In this document: positions 6,485 through 14,313 of the stretch, piece after piece
Position numbering within the stretch: position 1 is the first letter of the stretch
Layout: each line of letters starts with the position of its first letter
DNA from: Pelotomaculum isophthalicicum JI
Lineage (GTDB): Bacteria > Bacillota > Desulfotomaculia > Desulfotomaculales > Pelotomaculaceae
DNA length: 58,864 nucleotides
Assembly (NCBI RefSeq): GCF_029478095.1
Contig: NZ_JAKOAV010000023.1
Span: 1 to 58,864 of the forward strand
Reading direction: 5' to 3'
Position numbers and translations under genes: made by a program
The notes under the pieces: generated by a model
What the model saw: the letters and a program-made list of their open reading frames with translations, nothing else
Told to the model about the DNA's origin: nothing
Databases searched by the model: none

Positions 6485-8895
6485 CTATCTTCGTCATCAT
6501 TTGATGTTGACTGGAGGGTCTGAAGGGTCTGAAGTCCAACTACCCTTTTTTCTATATTTTTTTCTCGTATAGGCGAAAATGGTAGTCTGCCTTCAGACCC
6601 TTCATAACCTTCGGGATTACGCTCTGACGCTAGAATCCCTATGCCGTACCAGTAAACCCGTCCATCCGATCCACGTTCCTTTGTGTATCCAGCAAGCTCC
6701 AATCGTTGTGAAAACTTTTTATTGCTTACGGCTCTCTCTCCGTTCGTTAAGCACCATTTTGTGTAAACGTTGTGTAGTACACCTGATGCCGTTTTCACAT
6801 CCTGAATATTCACATTGCAGCACTCGCTAATAAAGTTCATAATCGAATCCATCTCTGTTTGATAAGCCATTGTCGCCGCTTTAACTTCCTCCGGCTGTTC
6901 TAAACCTTCCCTCTGCCATTTCAGACAACCTTTGACAGCCCAAGCCAATATTCCAGGCAGTTCTCTTTTAAGCTTGTTCAACAGGTCCTTGTCCTGCCGT
7001 TTACCCTTAAAACTATCATCACCCTGTTTCACATCTTCAAATTTTACATTAAAGGGAATTAGCCTAATCCTTCGCCAGATGCCGTGATCGCTACCCCGGA
7101 TTTCTGGCCGATGGTTTGTTGCGAGGAATATTTTACACTCAGGTACAAAATCAAAAAATTCTTGGTGAAGGAATCTTGCTGAAATGGTATCCTGACCAGT
7201 TAATTGTTTAATTACACTTTCGGAAAGCCGCCTGCCTTCGTCTGATTCTACAGCAGAAACGAATCTAGCACCTTTTAACCGGGCAAGGTCATTGCGGATA
7301 CCCTCGTTTTTTTGGACCATTAGTGTTTCGGTAGGAGTCTGCAGCGCATAATCACCTAATAACGACATGATCAAAGCAATTAGCACACTTTTACCGTTCG
7401 CGCCAGTTCCGTACAAAATAAAGACTACCTGTTCTCTCGTGCTGCCCGTAAGACTATATCCAATGGCCTTCCTCATAAAGGTGATCAAATTTTCATTCTC
7501 TGCAAATATATCATTAAGAAACTTCTCGAACATTGGACACTTCGCTTCAGGGTTATACTCGACAGGTATAATCTTCGTGCTCAAATCTTCGCGCTTGTGT
7601 GGTCTTAATTCCCCCGTCCTTAAATCCAAAGTGCCATTTAAGCAGTTTAGCAACCATTGATCCTTATCTAATTCCTCTGTCGTCACCGGTATTCCCGGCT
7701 CACTTTGTGCCAAATTGACCATCGCCCTTAATCGCGCTTCAGATTCAGATTTCAGCGCATGGTTTACGAGTGCTCTGCGCGTATCTTCATCGGGGATGTC
7801 GCTCGCTTCAGCATACATTCGTCTAACGGTTTCTTTAGCTAGCCGGTAAATACCCCCAGTATTATCCTTCACCCACCTTTTACCATCCCATAGAAGCCAT
7901 TTGCCCCATTGGTAGCAATATCTTATATTCTGCCCATAATTGGAAACTAGGCGGGCGGCATTTCCCAAATCCGTGAGAAAATTACCCTGTGCTATGATAT
8001 CCTGTACGGCTTTTTTTTCTGATTTCTTTTCTTCGTACTTGATTTCAATGCGCATAGCGGTGTCGAGTGCATTTTGAAATATTTCCTTAAATTTACTCTG
8101 TTCTCTTTTGTGCAGGTCATTAGGATCTTTAGCACCGGTTAATTCACTCAACCGGACCTCGAAAAGCTCTCCCTGCCATGTTTTCCAACTGGAAAATTGT
8201 TTTGTTATACCGGCAATAAATGCTTCGCCGCCTTGATCTGGTTCTCGAACAGCATAAATTTTTGGGATTCCATCAACATGTTTAAGCTTGAGCTTGCCGG
8301 CCATATCCGCACCAGGAAACCCTAGCGCTGGAAAATCATGATACCATAATGTCCAACTATCGGATTCACCCTCCACAAAGACGATAAATCCTTTTTCCCG
8401 TGCTTCAGGAAGTTTCCATAAGCCATACGGTATAACTGCCCCTTTGCCCCTTGCCCACTTGCTACCGTCCTTTGCCTTCAGCGCAACTCTGATTCGCTGC
8501 CGTGGTGCTGGAGTCCCATCCTCAAGTGAATACCTAATTTTCACATGGTTCCTTCCTTGGCTCACCCCCAGGCTCGTGAGAAAATCAGTCGGAAACCCCT
8601 TGTCCTTAGCTAACGCATCAATTGTTAAGCCACCCGTAGCCGTAATAGTTTTTTGCTCTGAATCAGGAAATAGATCAGCCCACGTCATATCTAATTTATT
8701 AAGAATCTCTTTCGGGTCACAACCCGTAAAACAGTTCAATAAAATCTTATTATCTACTACGGTAACGGAAAGGCTTCTATTTTTATCTCCATGGGCATGT
8801 CCATCACCGGGACAATGAGCAACATGACCATTACCGCTAGGCTTTACACCTGAAAGTTTACTCAGGAGATTTTGGAGTTTGAAATCCAAATCCAT
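6475..8895 (-). CDS. Phage/plasmid primase-helicase, P4/D5 family
   Basis: An 806-residue replication protein that would prime and unwind the element's DNA. An N-terminal zinc site lies at ~27-43 (HCPGDGHAHGDKNRSLS, with CFTGC at ~58), as in CHC2-type primases. A Toprim-like stretch is at ~175 (FVEGESDSW, GFPGAD). A D5_N/P4-type superfamily 3 helicase follows, with Walker A GTGANGKS at ~497. The following helicase motifs include VESDEGRRLSE and the sensor-like FLATNHRPEIRG. A DNA-binding winged-helix-like tail is at ~700-780. The ATG at 8895 is chosen because GGAGG lies seven bases upstream; an upstream in-frame start gives 17 extra residues with no ribosome site. This is full length for the family. 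Such proteins are typical of satellites and temperate phages that replicate autonomously after excision. Confidence 0.9.
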   Translation of the reverse strand: MDLDFKLQNLLSKLSGVKPSGNGHVAHCPGDGHAHGDKNRSLSVTVVDNKILLNCFTGCDPKEILNKLDMTWADLFPDSEQKTITATGGLTIDALAKDKGFPTDFLTSLGVSQGRNHVKIRYSLEDGTPAPRQRIRVALKAKDGSKWARGKGAVIPYGLWKLPEAREKGFIVFVEGESDSWTLWYHDFPALGFPGADMAGKLKLKHVDGIPKIYAVREPDQGGEAFIAGITKQFSSWKTWQGELFEVRLSELTGAKDPNDLHKREQSKFKEIFQNALDTAMRIEIKYEEKKSEKKAVQDIIAQGNFLTDLGNAARLVSNYGQNIRYCYQWGKWLLWDGKRWVKDNTGGIYRLAKETVRRMYAEASDIPDEDTRRALVNHALKSESEARLRAMVNLAQSEPGIPVTTEELDKDQWLLNCLNGTLDLRTGELRPHKREDLSTKIIPVEYNPEAKCPMFEKFLNDIFAENENLITFMRKAIGYSLTGSTREQVVFILYGTGANGKSVLIALIMSLLGDYALQTPTETLMVQKNEGIRNDLARLKGARFVSAVESDEGRRLSESVIKQLTGQDTISARFLHQEFFDFVPECKIFLATNHRPEIRGSDHGIWRRIRLIPFNVKFEDVKQGDDSFKGKRQDKDLLNKLKRELPGILAWAVKGCLKWQREGLEQPEEVKAATMAYQTEMDSIMNFISECCNVNIQDVKTASGVLHNVYTKWCLTNGERAVSNKKFSQRLELAGYTKERGSDGRVYWYGIGILASERNPEGYEGSEGRLPFSPIREKNIEKRVVGLQTLQTLQSTSNDDEDRWE

Positions 8896-9009
8896 GACTT
8901 GCCTCCAGTAACAGGCCCTTGCCCTTGCTGTAAACATCTTGAACATTTATTCGACAGTTGTTACAATATTGATATAAATACAACCTCTTGTTTCCTCCTT
9001 CCACCGCCT

Positions 9010-9040
9010 CCCGGCCTCGCCCCCGCCGGGGGTTTTATTT
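9010..9040 (+). terminator. Plus-strand GC-rich terminator between xis-like and primase genes
   Basis: CCCGGC pairs with GCCGGG over a 9-base loop, followed by GGTTTTATTTT. It acts on the plus strand, opposite to both flanking genes, like the one at 5438-5470. Confidence 0.55.
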
Positions 9041-9043
9041 TGC

Positions 9044-9250
9044 CTATCTGCTTGCTGCTTCCTTTTCCAACCAATTTTTTAACCCTTCTTTAGGAATAAT
9101 AAATTTCTTTCCAATTCTTATGGATGGAAAGTCCGGTCGGTGGCATAAGTTATAAACTCCCTGCTTCCCGATAGGAATGATCTTGTTTCGCCAAATATCG
9201 TCTGGAAGTAAGTTAATAGGTAAGTCATCCCAGTTAATAATTTGATTCAA
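9044..9250 (-). CDS. Excisionase/AlpA-like HTH protein
   Basis: A 68-residue protein with the winged-helix excisionase (HTH_17) pattern: IPIGKQGVYNLCHRPDFP for the helices and SIRIGKKFIIPKEGLKNWLE for the wing. Proteins like this either assist the integrase in excision or act as regulators of element genes. It is the first minus-strand gene of the element, divergent from the plus-strand gene at 9399. Between them lies an inverted-repeat operator (9317-9351), so autoregulation or control of the lysogenic switch is plausible. Confidence 0.75.
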   Translation of the reverse strand: MNQIINWDDLPINLLPDDIWRNKIIPIGKQGVYNLCHRPDFPSIRIGKKFIIPKEGLKNWLEKEAASR

Positions 9251-9277
9251 CTTTTTCCCCCCTTTTGATTTTAAATA

Positions 9278-9351
9278 TTGCTATTTCGTCCCTTTGTGTG
9301 TTATTATATAAGAAAAATAGCGATATAGAAAACGATTCACATATCGCCATT
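9278..9351 (+). promoter_or_regulatory. Divergent promoter region with an inverted-repeat operator
   Basis: On the plus strand TTGCTA (9278-9283), an 18-base spacer and TATTAT (9302-9307) form a promoter for the gene at 9399. On the minus strand a TATAAT lies within 9303-9310 for the Xis-like gene. Downstream, AATAGCGATAT (9317-9327) and ATATCGCCATT (9341-9351) are inverted copies with one mismatch, a good candidate operator controlling both directions. Confidence 0.55.
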
Positions 9352-9398
9352 CAATAAAAAAGCTAGACATATCAAGGCATTAAAGGAATATTAAAATT

Positions 9399-10316
9399 AT
9401 GGAAAATCAAGTTATAAATATCACCAAAAATAATAAACTTTATCTTTATAATTCAAACAGACTTCCAAGTGAAGGTTTTACATGGTATCGGGGTAAAAGC
9501 GTTTTGCGGGAAGTCGAGGGAATAGAGTTTCTTTCAATAAACAACGTACAATCGTATACCCCAGATCTAAAAAGTGCAGTTATTGATTTCGCAAATCTAA
9601 ACATTTTAGATAATAAAGAAATCATCTCAATTGTTAAAAAATATGGCTTTTTAGGGCTTGTTCATTTCTTAGAAGAAGGTAAAGGGGCTTATTTTTGGAA
9701 AACACATCACACGGATTTCGATTGGTATAAATTACTAGGAATAGATGAACCATCAAAAATATCAACCCCGTTCACTAATGGATTGTCCAGTTCTGCTAAA
9801 CACCCTTTTTGGGATTATTACCGTGAACCATTAGAAGTGTTTCAAAACGTGGTTGCCTGGTTTCAAGAAATTGTTTCCGTATTGGTTGCAGTCGAGAGAG
9901 TATCAAAAGAAAATCCGGCAGGCTTTTATCAAAGTGAGGAGTTCACTGAATTACGCTGGATCACTCAAAAAACAGGTCCATTATCAATTACACTATCATA
10001 TTTACCAAACGGATTGCCGGTATGGGTAATGCCCGTAAATTCTTTACTAACTGCACTATACAGTTTTCTTTTTTGGATGATTCAAAATAGCTACCCTATT
10101 CGTCAATGTCCTACCTGTGGGAAATATTTTTGGGCTGATGATAAACAGCATCGAAAATTATATTGTAATAAAGATTGTGCTATGAACCCGGTACGTGAAC
10201 GGGAAAAGGAAAAACGAAAAGTTATTAGGCAGTCCAAAAAGAAAACCGGGGAGGAAATCGCTAAAGATACCGGTATTCCCCTGAACAGGATTAAAGAGAT
10301 TTTAGGGGAAGAATAA
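9399..10316 (+). CDS. Hypothetical protein with C-terminal CGNR-like zinc finger
   Basis: A 305-residue protein. Most of it is unrecognised. Residues ~235-265 form a four-cysteine zinc site, CPTCGKYF then YCNKDC, followed by an Arg/Lys-rich segment, the layout of CGNR-type fingers, which bind nucleic acid. The last 25 residues look like a short HTH (GEEIAKDTGIPLNRIKEILG). It is transcribed toward the integrase, which starts 32 bases downstream, so the two are probably one operon. A regulatory or integration-linked role is inference; it could instead be an accessory defence or repressor-type gene. Confidence 0.6.
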   Translation: MENQVINITKNNKLYLYNSNRLPSEGFTWYRGKSVLREVEGIEFLSINNVQSYTPDLKSAVIDFANLNILDNKEIISIVKKYGFLGLVHFLEEGKGAYFWKTHHTDFDWYKLLGIDEPSKISTPFTNGLSSSAKHPFWDYYREPLEVFQNVVAWFQEIVSVLVAVERVSKENPAGFYQSEEFTELRWITQKTGPLSITLSYLPNGLPVWVMPVNSLLTALYSFLFWMIQNSYPIRQCPTCGKYFWADDKQHRKLYCNKDCAMNPVREREKEKRKVIRQSKKKTGEEIAKDTGIPLNRIKEILGEE

Positions 10317-10348
10317 AACCCCGAATATATTAAAGGAAGGTGTCAAAA

Positions 10349-11533
10349 ATGGCAAAGAAAACCAAGAACACGGACGGGAAGAAACCCAGAAAGCCCCGCA
10401 ATGCAAACGGCGAAGGCGGGATCACTCAGTTAAAGAATGGTTTATGGCAGGCGCGCATGAGCGTACGGGATCCGATTACAGGCGATTTAAAGAGATACGC
10501 CTATTACGGCAAATCTAAAATTGAGGCGCGCGACAAGCTAATCAAGGCACAAAATGAGATCAGGATAGGCAGCTTTGTTGTCCCTCAAAAGGATCACTTT
10601 GGAACATGGCTTACCGTTTGGCTGACACAGTATAAAAAGATCCGTGTACGGGCTTCAACCTTCGCACTGTACGACAACATTACTAAAACCCACATCATTC
10701 CCAATATTGGTGACATACCGCTCCAAAAGCTGGAGACAAAAGACATCCAGAAGATAATTAATACCATGCGTAAAGAAGGTAAGTCGGTCTCCCATATAAA
10801 GCATGTTCACCTTATTATCAGTGGAGCCTTAAAGCAGGCGGTAAAAGAGCAGAAAGTTTTCCGGAATGTGGCCGATGCCGTAGAACTGCCGAAGGGTGAG
10901 AAAAAGAAGGTTGCGCCCATGTCAAAGGATGATGCGAAAAAATTCCTTGAAGTAGCCAAGAAAAGCAAGTATTATCCTGCTTTCGTTTTGGAGATTGGGA
11001 CCGGCTTAAGGCGCGGCGAACTCCTGGCCCTGCGTTGGAAAGATATTGATCTTGATAAGGGTACTCTTACAGTTAACCAGGCATTAAGCAGGGTAGCCCT
11101 ACCCGATAAGGACAAAAAGACACAGCTTATGTTCCAGGCTCCCAAGACTGAGAAAGGCAAGCGAGTTATCAAGCTGAAAAACAACGTGATTAAGACTTTG
11201 AAGGCACATCAACTTGCTACCGGCAACCGTGATAATCCTGACGCACTGGTGTTCAGCAATAAGAAAGGTAGGCCGCTCGACCCTAGAGCTTTTACTAAAC
11301 GATATGAATACATTCTTACTAAAGCCGGCATTCCCAAGACTAGCTTCCATGCCCTGCGGCATACTGTAGCAGTCCTCCTTATCCAGGCCGGGGAAAAGGT
11401 AAAGAACGTGCAGGAACTATTAGGACATGAGCGGTACGGTACAACGATGGATATATATGCAGAGTTTATGCCGGAAGAAGAGAAAGATAAAACTGCTGAG
11501 AAGATAGACGCTCTACTTGAAGAATTAATGTAA
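10349..11533 (+). CDS. int: Site-specific tyrosine integrase
   Basis: A 394-residue phage-type integrase catalysing recombination at the attachment site in the adjacent tRNA-Ala. A basic N-terminal arm-binding region (~1-60) is followed by a core SAM-like domain (~65-165) and the catalytic domain. Catalytic residues are visible: Arg in TGLRRGELL (~220), the HALRH box (~334-338), the LGHE histidine (~358) and the nucleophile Tyr in DIYAEF (~369). The ATG at 10349 is preferred (AAAGGAAGG upstream); a GTG three codons earlier is also possible. It ends at a strong terminator, 135 bases from the tRNA 3' end. Confidence 0.95.
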   Translation: MAKKTKNTDGKKPRKPRNANGEGGITQLKNGLWQARMSVRDPITGDLKRYAYYGKSKIEARDKLIKAQNEIRIGSFVVPQKDHFGTWLTVWLTQYKKIRVRASTFALYDNITKTHIIPNIGDIPLQKLETKDIQKIINTMRKEGKSVSHIKHVHLIISGALKQAVKEQKVFRNVADAVELPKGEKKKVAPMSKDDAKKFLEVAKKSKYYPAFVLEIGTGLRRGELLALRWKDIDLDKGTLTVNQALSRVALPDKDKKTQLMFQAPKTEKGKRVIKLKNNVIKTLKAHQLATGNRDNPDALVFSNKKGRPLDPRAFTKRYEYILTKAGIPKTSFHALRHTVAVLLIQAGEKVKNVQELLGHERYGTTMDIYAEFMPEEEKDKTAEKIDALLEELM

Positions 11534-11573
11534 AAATCCCTGCCATATAAGCAGGGACCTAGAGGTATTACAC

Positions 11574-11604
11574 GCCAGGGCTGCGCCCTGGCTTTTACTT
11601 TTTT
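11574..11604 (+). terminator. Integrase terminator
   Basis: GCCAGGGC and GCCCTGGC form a perfect 8-bp stem with a 3-base loop, followed by TTTTACTTTTTT. Confidence 0.9.
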
Positions 11605-11619
11605 AGGTTGTTTTAAAGT

Positions 11620-11643
11620 CTATTGGCATAACTATTGGCATAA
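11620..11643. repeat. Tandem 12-bp repeats near the attachment site (possible integrase arm sites)
   Basis: CTATTGGCATAA occurs twice in direct tandem (11620-11631 and 11632-11643). The core TATTGGCAT appears again inverted at 11849-11857 on the other side of the tRNA. Short direct repeats flanking the core site are the usual arm-type binding sites of tyrosine integrases, so this is the probable integrase-binding region. Confidence 0.5.
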
Positions 11644-11668
11644 AGCCTGTTTTAACATATGATTTTTC

Positions 11669-11744
11669 TGGTGGAGATAAGGGGGCTCGAACCCCTGACC
11701 TCTAGAGTGCGATTCTAGCGCTCTCCCAGCTGAGCTATATCCCC
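11669..11744 (-). tRNA. tRNA-Ala (CGC)
   Basis: A 76-base cloverleaf with encoded CCA. The acceptor stem GGGGATA/TATCTCC contains the G3-U70 pair that identifies alanine tRNAs. The anticodon loop ATCGCAC gives anticodon CGC (codon GCG). The T-arm is GGGGTTCGAGCCCC. Its 3' end faces the integrase, so it is the insertion target of the element. It has its own upstream promoter at 11770-11798. Confidence 0.95.
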
Positions 11745-11769
11745 ACGCATCCTTAATTTCACGGGAGTT

Positions 11770-11798
11770 ATTATAGCATGTATGGATCGTTTGGTCAA
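11770..11798 (-). promoter_or_regulatory. Promoter of tRNA-Ala
   Basis: On the minus strand TTGACC, a 17-base spacer and TATAAT (preceded by TGC, an extended -10) lie 26 bases upstream of the tRNA. This is close to the sigma-A consensus. Confidence 0.8.
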
Positions 11799-12013
11799 TA
11801 TTCTCCCAAGATAATAATGGCTCTAAAAAATATAGGAAGAGTAGGGTCATGCCAATATTTTAATAATTCTAACTATATGCAAATAGCATAACACATATTA
11901 ATAATTTCAAGCAATAAAGATAGCACATTTTTAAAAAAATAATAAGAATTATGCAGGGAAAACCCACATAGTATAGAATTATATAGCATATTAACTTTTA
12001 GGAGGTAAATAAA

Positions 12014-13108
12014 TTGGGTAAGAAGATTACACTATCTGTTATCAAAGCTGACATTGGCGGCTTCGTCGGTCACTCAAATGTACACCCTGAATGCTTGGAA
12101 ACAGCCGGGGGCATTCTGGCAGGGAGTCCTCTTCTGATAGATTACCACGTAACTCATGTTGGTGATGATATTAATTTAATTATGACACACGAATTAGGCA
12201 AAAACAGTGGTGAGATACACGAATTGGCCTGGAATACATTCTTGTCTTGTACCGCAGTGGCAAAAAAGTTAAAATTATACGGAGCCGGACAGGACTTGCT
12301 GGCTGACTCTTTTTCAGGAAATGTCAAAGGTATGGGCCCGGGCGTGGCCGAAATGGAATTTGAGGAGCGCACTAGCGAACCTGTAATTGTTTATATGGCC
12401 GACAAAACCGAACCCGGCGCTTGGAACTATCCTATATACAAAATGTTTGCAGATCCGTTCAACACTATCGGTCTGATTATTGATCCTAAAATGCATGGTG
12501 GCTTTTTATTTGAAGTACGCGACTTGATTGACAACAAAAAGGTAACTTTCTCTTGTCCGGAAGAGATTTACGACATGCTGGTTTTTATCGGCGCTCCCGG
12601 ACGTTATTGCATTAAGTCGGTTTATCAGAAAGGTACTAACGAGATAGCGGCTACCTCCAGTACTCAGCGTCTGAACCTGATGGCCGGACGTTATGTGGGC
12701 AAGGATGATCCGGTACTAATTGTACGGTGTCAAAGCGGTTTCCCGGCTGTAGGCGAAGCGCTTGAGCCATTTGCCAATCCTCACATGGTTTCGGGATGGA
12801 TGCGGGGCTCGCACAGCGGCCCGCTTATGCCTGTTTCTGTAAACACATCATCACCCACTCGTTTTGACGGCCCGCCCAGAGTAGTAGCCCTGGGGTTCCA
12901 ATTAGCCGACGGCAAACTGCACGGGCCACAAGACTTCTTTGCTGATGTATCCTATGATCTCGCCAGGCAAAAGGCCAATGAGATAGCAAACTACATCCGC
13001 AGCATGGGACCGTTTGAACCGCACCGCCTGCATTTGGATGAAATGGAATACACCACTATGCCTGATGTCAGCAAGCGTTTAAAGGATCGTTTTGAAAAAG
13101 TTGAGTAA
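12014..13108 (+). CDS. fbp: Fructose-1,6-bisphosphate aldolase/phosphatase (FBPase class V)
   Basis: A bifunctional gluconeogenic enzyme that condenses DHAP and glyceraldehyde-3-phosphate and dephosphorylates the product to fructose-6-phosphate. It matches the archaeal-type family from the N-terminal Mg-binding start (ITLSVIKADIGGFVGHSNVH) through the DxxD-type HVGDD and the GPGVAEMEFEER region. The length of 364 residues is normal for the family. The TTG at 12014 is the start (AGGAGG at 12000-12006). It is monocistronic, with a terminator 27 bases after the stop. In bacteria this enzyme marks thermophilic or anaerobic autotroph-like lineages such as Moorella and Desulfotomaculum relatives. 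Confidence 0.95.
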   Translation: MGKKITLSVIKADIGGFVGHSNVHPECLETAGGILAGSPLLIDYHVTHVGDDINLIMTHELGKNSGEIHELAWNTFLSCTAVAKKLKLYGAGQDLLADSFSGNVKGMGPGVAEMEFEERTSEPVIVYMADKTEPGAWNYPIYKMFADPFNTIGLIIDPKMHGGFLFEVRDLIDNKKVTFSCPEEIYDMLVFIGAPGRYCIKSVYQKGTNEIAATSSTQRLNLMAGRYVGKDDPVLIVRCQSGFPAVGEALEPFANPHMVSGWMRGSHSGPLMPVSVNTSSPTRFDGPPRVVALGFQLADGKLHGPQDFFADVSYDLARQKANEIANYIRSMGPFEPHRLHLDEMEYTTMPDVSKRLKDRFEKVE

Positions 13109-13134
13109 TATAAACCAGATGATTAATCAATTAA

Positions 13135-13159
13135 TGCCGGGTTATTGCCCGGCATTTTT
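13135..13159 (+). terminator. Terminator of fbp aldolase/phosphatase
   Basis: TGCCGGG and CCCGGCA form a 7-bp stem with a 6-base loop, followed by five T. It sits between convergent genes. Confidence 0.9.
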
Positions 13160-13208
13160 GCTTGGGAAAGGGGCCGAACATGAGCCGCGTTTTATACCCA
13201 AAGGTCAT

Positions 13209-14267
13209 CTATCTCCTGGCGTATTTGTCTATATCAATACCCCTTCTTATCATCCACTCCGCCACAGAACCTGTTACCAGCACAGGTTTTTTTACTAATT
13301 GCGCCAGATTCTTCGCCCCTGACATTAACATGACCAGGCGCAGTTCATTAATTATTCCGGTTATTTTATTTATTAGTCCCTCTTCCGACTTATCTGTTAA
13401 CTCTTTAAGAAAGATCTTCGCCATTCCGGCCATACCCGTGCCCAATGCCAGCGCTTTAGCCACGTCAACACCGGTTTCCAACCCCCCGGAGGCGATTATT
13501 AAAATGGGTAGTTCGAGGCTAAGTCCTTCTAACAAGCTGACCGCCGTGGGAATTCCCCAGTTCCGGACACCTTCGCTGCTTTTTTGCCCTGAACGCATGT
13601 CTTCTATTTCAATAAAGTTAGTGCCTCCCTGCCCCCCCACGTCCACATACCGGACACCGGCATTGTAAAGGGCAGATATGGTTTCTCTGGAAAGACCAAA
13701 CCCCACTTCTTTAACTACTACGGGAACACTAAGTCTGGAAGTAACCTCTCTGATATTATCTATTACTCCGTTAAAATCCCTGTCCCCTTCCCGCATTGCC
13801 AACTCCTGAGGGACATTCAAGTAAAGCTGCAACCCGTTGGCTGAGATCATTTCCACCGCTGCCGCCGCCTGTTCAGGCGGCGCCCCGGCACTCAGGTTGG
13901 CCAGGAGAACGCCATCAGGGTTTTCCTGGCGTGCCACCTCGTAGGTTTGCCTCAATCCGGGGTCTTCCAGCCCGGCCATCTGCGATCCCACCGCCATCGC
14001 CACACCGGTTTGCCGCGCCACTCTGGCCAGGCTCTTATTTATGTTTGCCACTGCCGGGTGCCCGCCCGTTATGGCATTGATCAACAACGGCGCTGCAAGT
14101 CTCTTGCCCATAAAAACGCAAGTGGTATCAACGTCACCCAGACTAAAACCAGGCAGGGAATCATTAATTAAACGGATTTCCTCGAAACCACTGGAAGTTT
14201 CCGGCTTTCCCAGTCGTAGGGCATATTCTATGTGATCCAGTTTGCGTTTTTGTCTTTGTTTCGTCAT
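13209..14267 (-). CDS. fni: Isopentenyl-diphosphate delta-isomerase, type II (FMN-dependent)
   Basis: Interconverts IPP and DMAPP in isoprenoid synthesis using FMN and NADPH in the cytosol. The family pattern is clear: RKLDHIEYALRL at the N-terminus, the PLLINAITGGHP substrate/FMN motif (~60-70), SQMAG, the conserved VVVKEVGFGLS lysine strand (~185) and the phosphate-binding VDVGGQGGTNF (~205). The length of 352 residues is normal. It is transcribed on its own or with ychF upstream (47-base gap). No other isoprenoid gene is adjacent. Confidence 0.95.
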   Translation of the reverse strand: MTKQRQKRKLDHIEYALRLGKPETSSGFEEIRLINDSLPGFSLGDVDTTCVFMGKRLAAPLLINAITGGHPAVANINKSLARVARQTGVAMAVGSQMAGLEDPGLRQTYEVARQENPDGVLLANLSAGAPPEQAAAAVEMISANGLQLYLNVPQELAMREGDRDFNGVIDNIREVTSRLSVPVVVKEVGFGLSRETISALYNAGVRYVDVGGQGGTNFIEIEDMRSGQKSSEGVRNWGIPTAVSLLEGLSLELPILIIASGGLETGVDVAKALALGTGMAGMAKIFLKELTDKSEEGLINKITGIINELRLVMLMSGAKNLAQLVKKPVLVTGSVAEWMIRRGIDIDKYARR

Positions 14268-14313
14268 TTTGTTATACTACTCCTTTCCGGCCGGTCGAAA
14301 TAAATATTTTCAA

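Larger units (their letters stand above)
1..11700. mobile_element. Integrative element (prophage or phage satellite) at tRNA-Ala, left end outside window
   Basis: A tyrosine integrase (10349-11533) ends 135 bases from the 3' end of a tRNA-Ala gene, and all genes toward lower coordinates are phage/plasmid-like: AlpA/Xis-like protein, P4/D5 primase-helicase, HTH proteins, tail-fibre-like protein. This is the usual layout for an element integrated into the 3' part of a tRNA. No second copy of the tRNA 3' sequence is visible in the first kilobase, so the other attachment site lies off the window. No capsid, portal or large terminase gene is seen in the visible 11.7 kb. From that I infer either a satellite or a decayed prophage; genes beyond the left edge could change this. 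Confidence 0.8.

Noticed and set aside
11632-11850. A 72-codon minus-strand frame covering the tRNA-Ala
   Set aside because: It is a read-through of the tRNA gene itself.
12240-13160. Minus-strand frames opposite fbp aldolase/phosphatase and other long genes
   Set aside because: They lie entirely inside strongly conserved genes on the other strand, have no ribosome sites and no recognisable domains.
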